A DNA stretch of 5,411 nucleotides, from positions 1-5,411 of the forward strand of contig JAVEDG010000290.1 of the NCBI GenBank assembly GCA_030841245.1, in the 5' to 3' direction. The DNA comes from Actinomycetota bacterium (GTDB lineage Bacteria; Actinomycetota; Actinomycetes; JACCUZ01). The position numbers and the translations under genes were made by a program. The number at the start of each line of letters is the position of its first letter. Within the stretch, counting starts at the first letter, position 1. The notes under the pieces were generated by a model. That model worked only from the letters and a program-made list of their open reading frames with translations. It had not been told where the DNA came from and did no database searches. This document shows positions 5,017-5,411 of this stretch, piece after piece.

Positions 5017-5411
5017 TTACGCCGCCGACGTGCTGGGGGAACGTACGCCGACTGCGACCAGGACCAGCGCCGCGACCAGGAACATGGCGGCCGCCAGGAA
5101 CGCGTGTGACGCGCCGGCGGTGAACACCTCCTGGGCTCGGACCGCAGCCGATGCGCCGAGTGTGGTGTCGGCGTTGCGGCTGAAGTGGCCGAAGACGGTG
5201 ACGAGGATGGCGACCCCTAGCGTGCCGCCCAGCTGCTGGGTGACGTTGACCAGACCGGATGCGGCGCCGGCGTCCTTCGCAGGGACGCCTTCCAGGGCGG
5301 CCTGGGTGAGGGGTACGAACGAGAGCCCGTTGCCGAGGGCGAACAGGAGCAGGCTGGCGAGCACGTGCGGGTAGGCGGACCCGGAGTCGAGGCTGGTGGC
5401 GAACGCGAACC
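5017..5411 (-). CDS. MFS transporter, DHA2 (14-TMS drug exporter) type, C-terminal part, 5' truncated by window edge
   Basis: On the minus strand the frame is open from the right edge to TAA at 5017-5019, showing the last ~131 residues. The GTG at 5364 is internal, since the reading frame continues upstream through AFATSLDSGSAYPH to the edge. Three hydrophobic segments are visible: VLASLLLFALGNGLSFVPL, LVNVTQQLGGTLGVAILVTVF, and HAFLAAAMFLVAALVLVAVGV. Between the first two lies ALEGVPAKDAGAASGLVN-QQLGG, a stretch characteristic of the EmrB/QacA-like DHA2 subfamily of proton-coupled exporters. The protein ends a few residues after the last membrane helix (VRSPSTSAA), as expected. The substrate is unknown; multidrug or antibiotic export is the usual assignment. 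The gene start and any regulator lie to the right of the window. Confidence 0.9.
   Translation of the reverse strand, partial: FAFATSLDSGSAYPHVLASLLLFALGNGLSFVPLTQAALEGVPAKDAGAASGLVNVTQQLGGTLGVAILVTVFGHFSRNADTTLGASAAVRAQEVFTAGASHAFLAAAMFLVAALVLVAVGVRSPSTSAA

Noticed and set aside
5017..5364. GTG at 5364 as the start of a small three-helix membrane protein
   Set aside because: The frame continues to the right edge, and the sequence is the C-terminal part of a DHA2-type MFS exporter; a free-standing gene is unlikely.

Overview
The window looks like chromosomal DNA of a high-GC actinobacterium. G and C dominate the third codon positions. The recO-uppS pair has the order and sequence character of Rv2362c-Rv2361c in Mycobacterium tuberculosis. 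A DinB-fold protein of the mycothiol-transferase type and a DUF222/HNH (13E12-type) protein point the same way. A Propionibacteriales-like genus is plausible, but the window does not fix it.

Layout from left to right: the 3' part of a DUF222/HNH nuclease-like gene (+, runs off the left edge); a convergent GNAT acetyltransferase gene (-); a RibD-C/dihydrofolate-reductase-like gene (-), probably co-transcribed with it; a 133-bp divergent control region; a two-domain VOC (glyoxalase-fold) gene (+); a repeat-rich leader; recO (+), DNA recombination/repair mediator; uppS (+), the cis-prenyl transferase that makes the lipid carrier for cell-wall synthesis; a 108-bp gap with an inverted repeat and a promoter-like hexamer; a DinB/DUF664 mycothiol-dependent-enzyme-like gene (+); and, convergent with it, the C-terminal end of a DHA2-type MFS drug exporter gene (-, runs off the right edge).

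Only recO-uppS is a recognisable conserved core pair (recombinational repair and undecaprenyl/decaprenyl phosphate supply). The flanking genes are small single-domain proteins of the kinds that modify, detoxify or export small molecules (GNAT, DHFR-like, VOC, DinB, MFS). Nothing in the sequence proves they act together. No RNA gene, IS element, transposase, CRISPR array or attachment site was seen.

The more unusual material is non-coding. Three genes have a TANNNT hexamer 6-8 nt before the start codon and no Shine-Dalgarno sequence, the pattern of leaderless transcripts. There are also a compact interlocked palindrome before the VOC gene, mutually exclusive stems plus three CGAGTC hexamers before recO, and an ATTCCGG-N11-CCGGAAT inverted repeat just upstream of the likely promoter of the DinB gene. 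I found no convincing undescribed multi-gene system.
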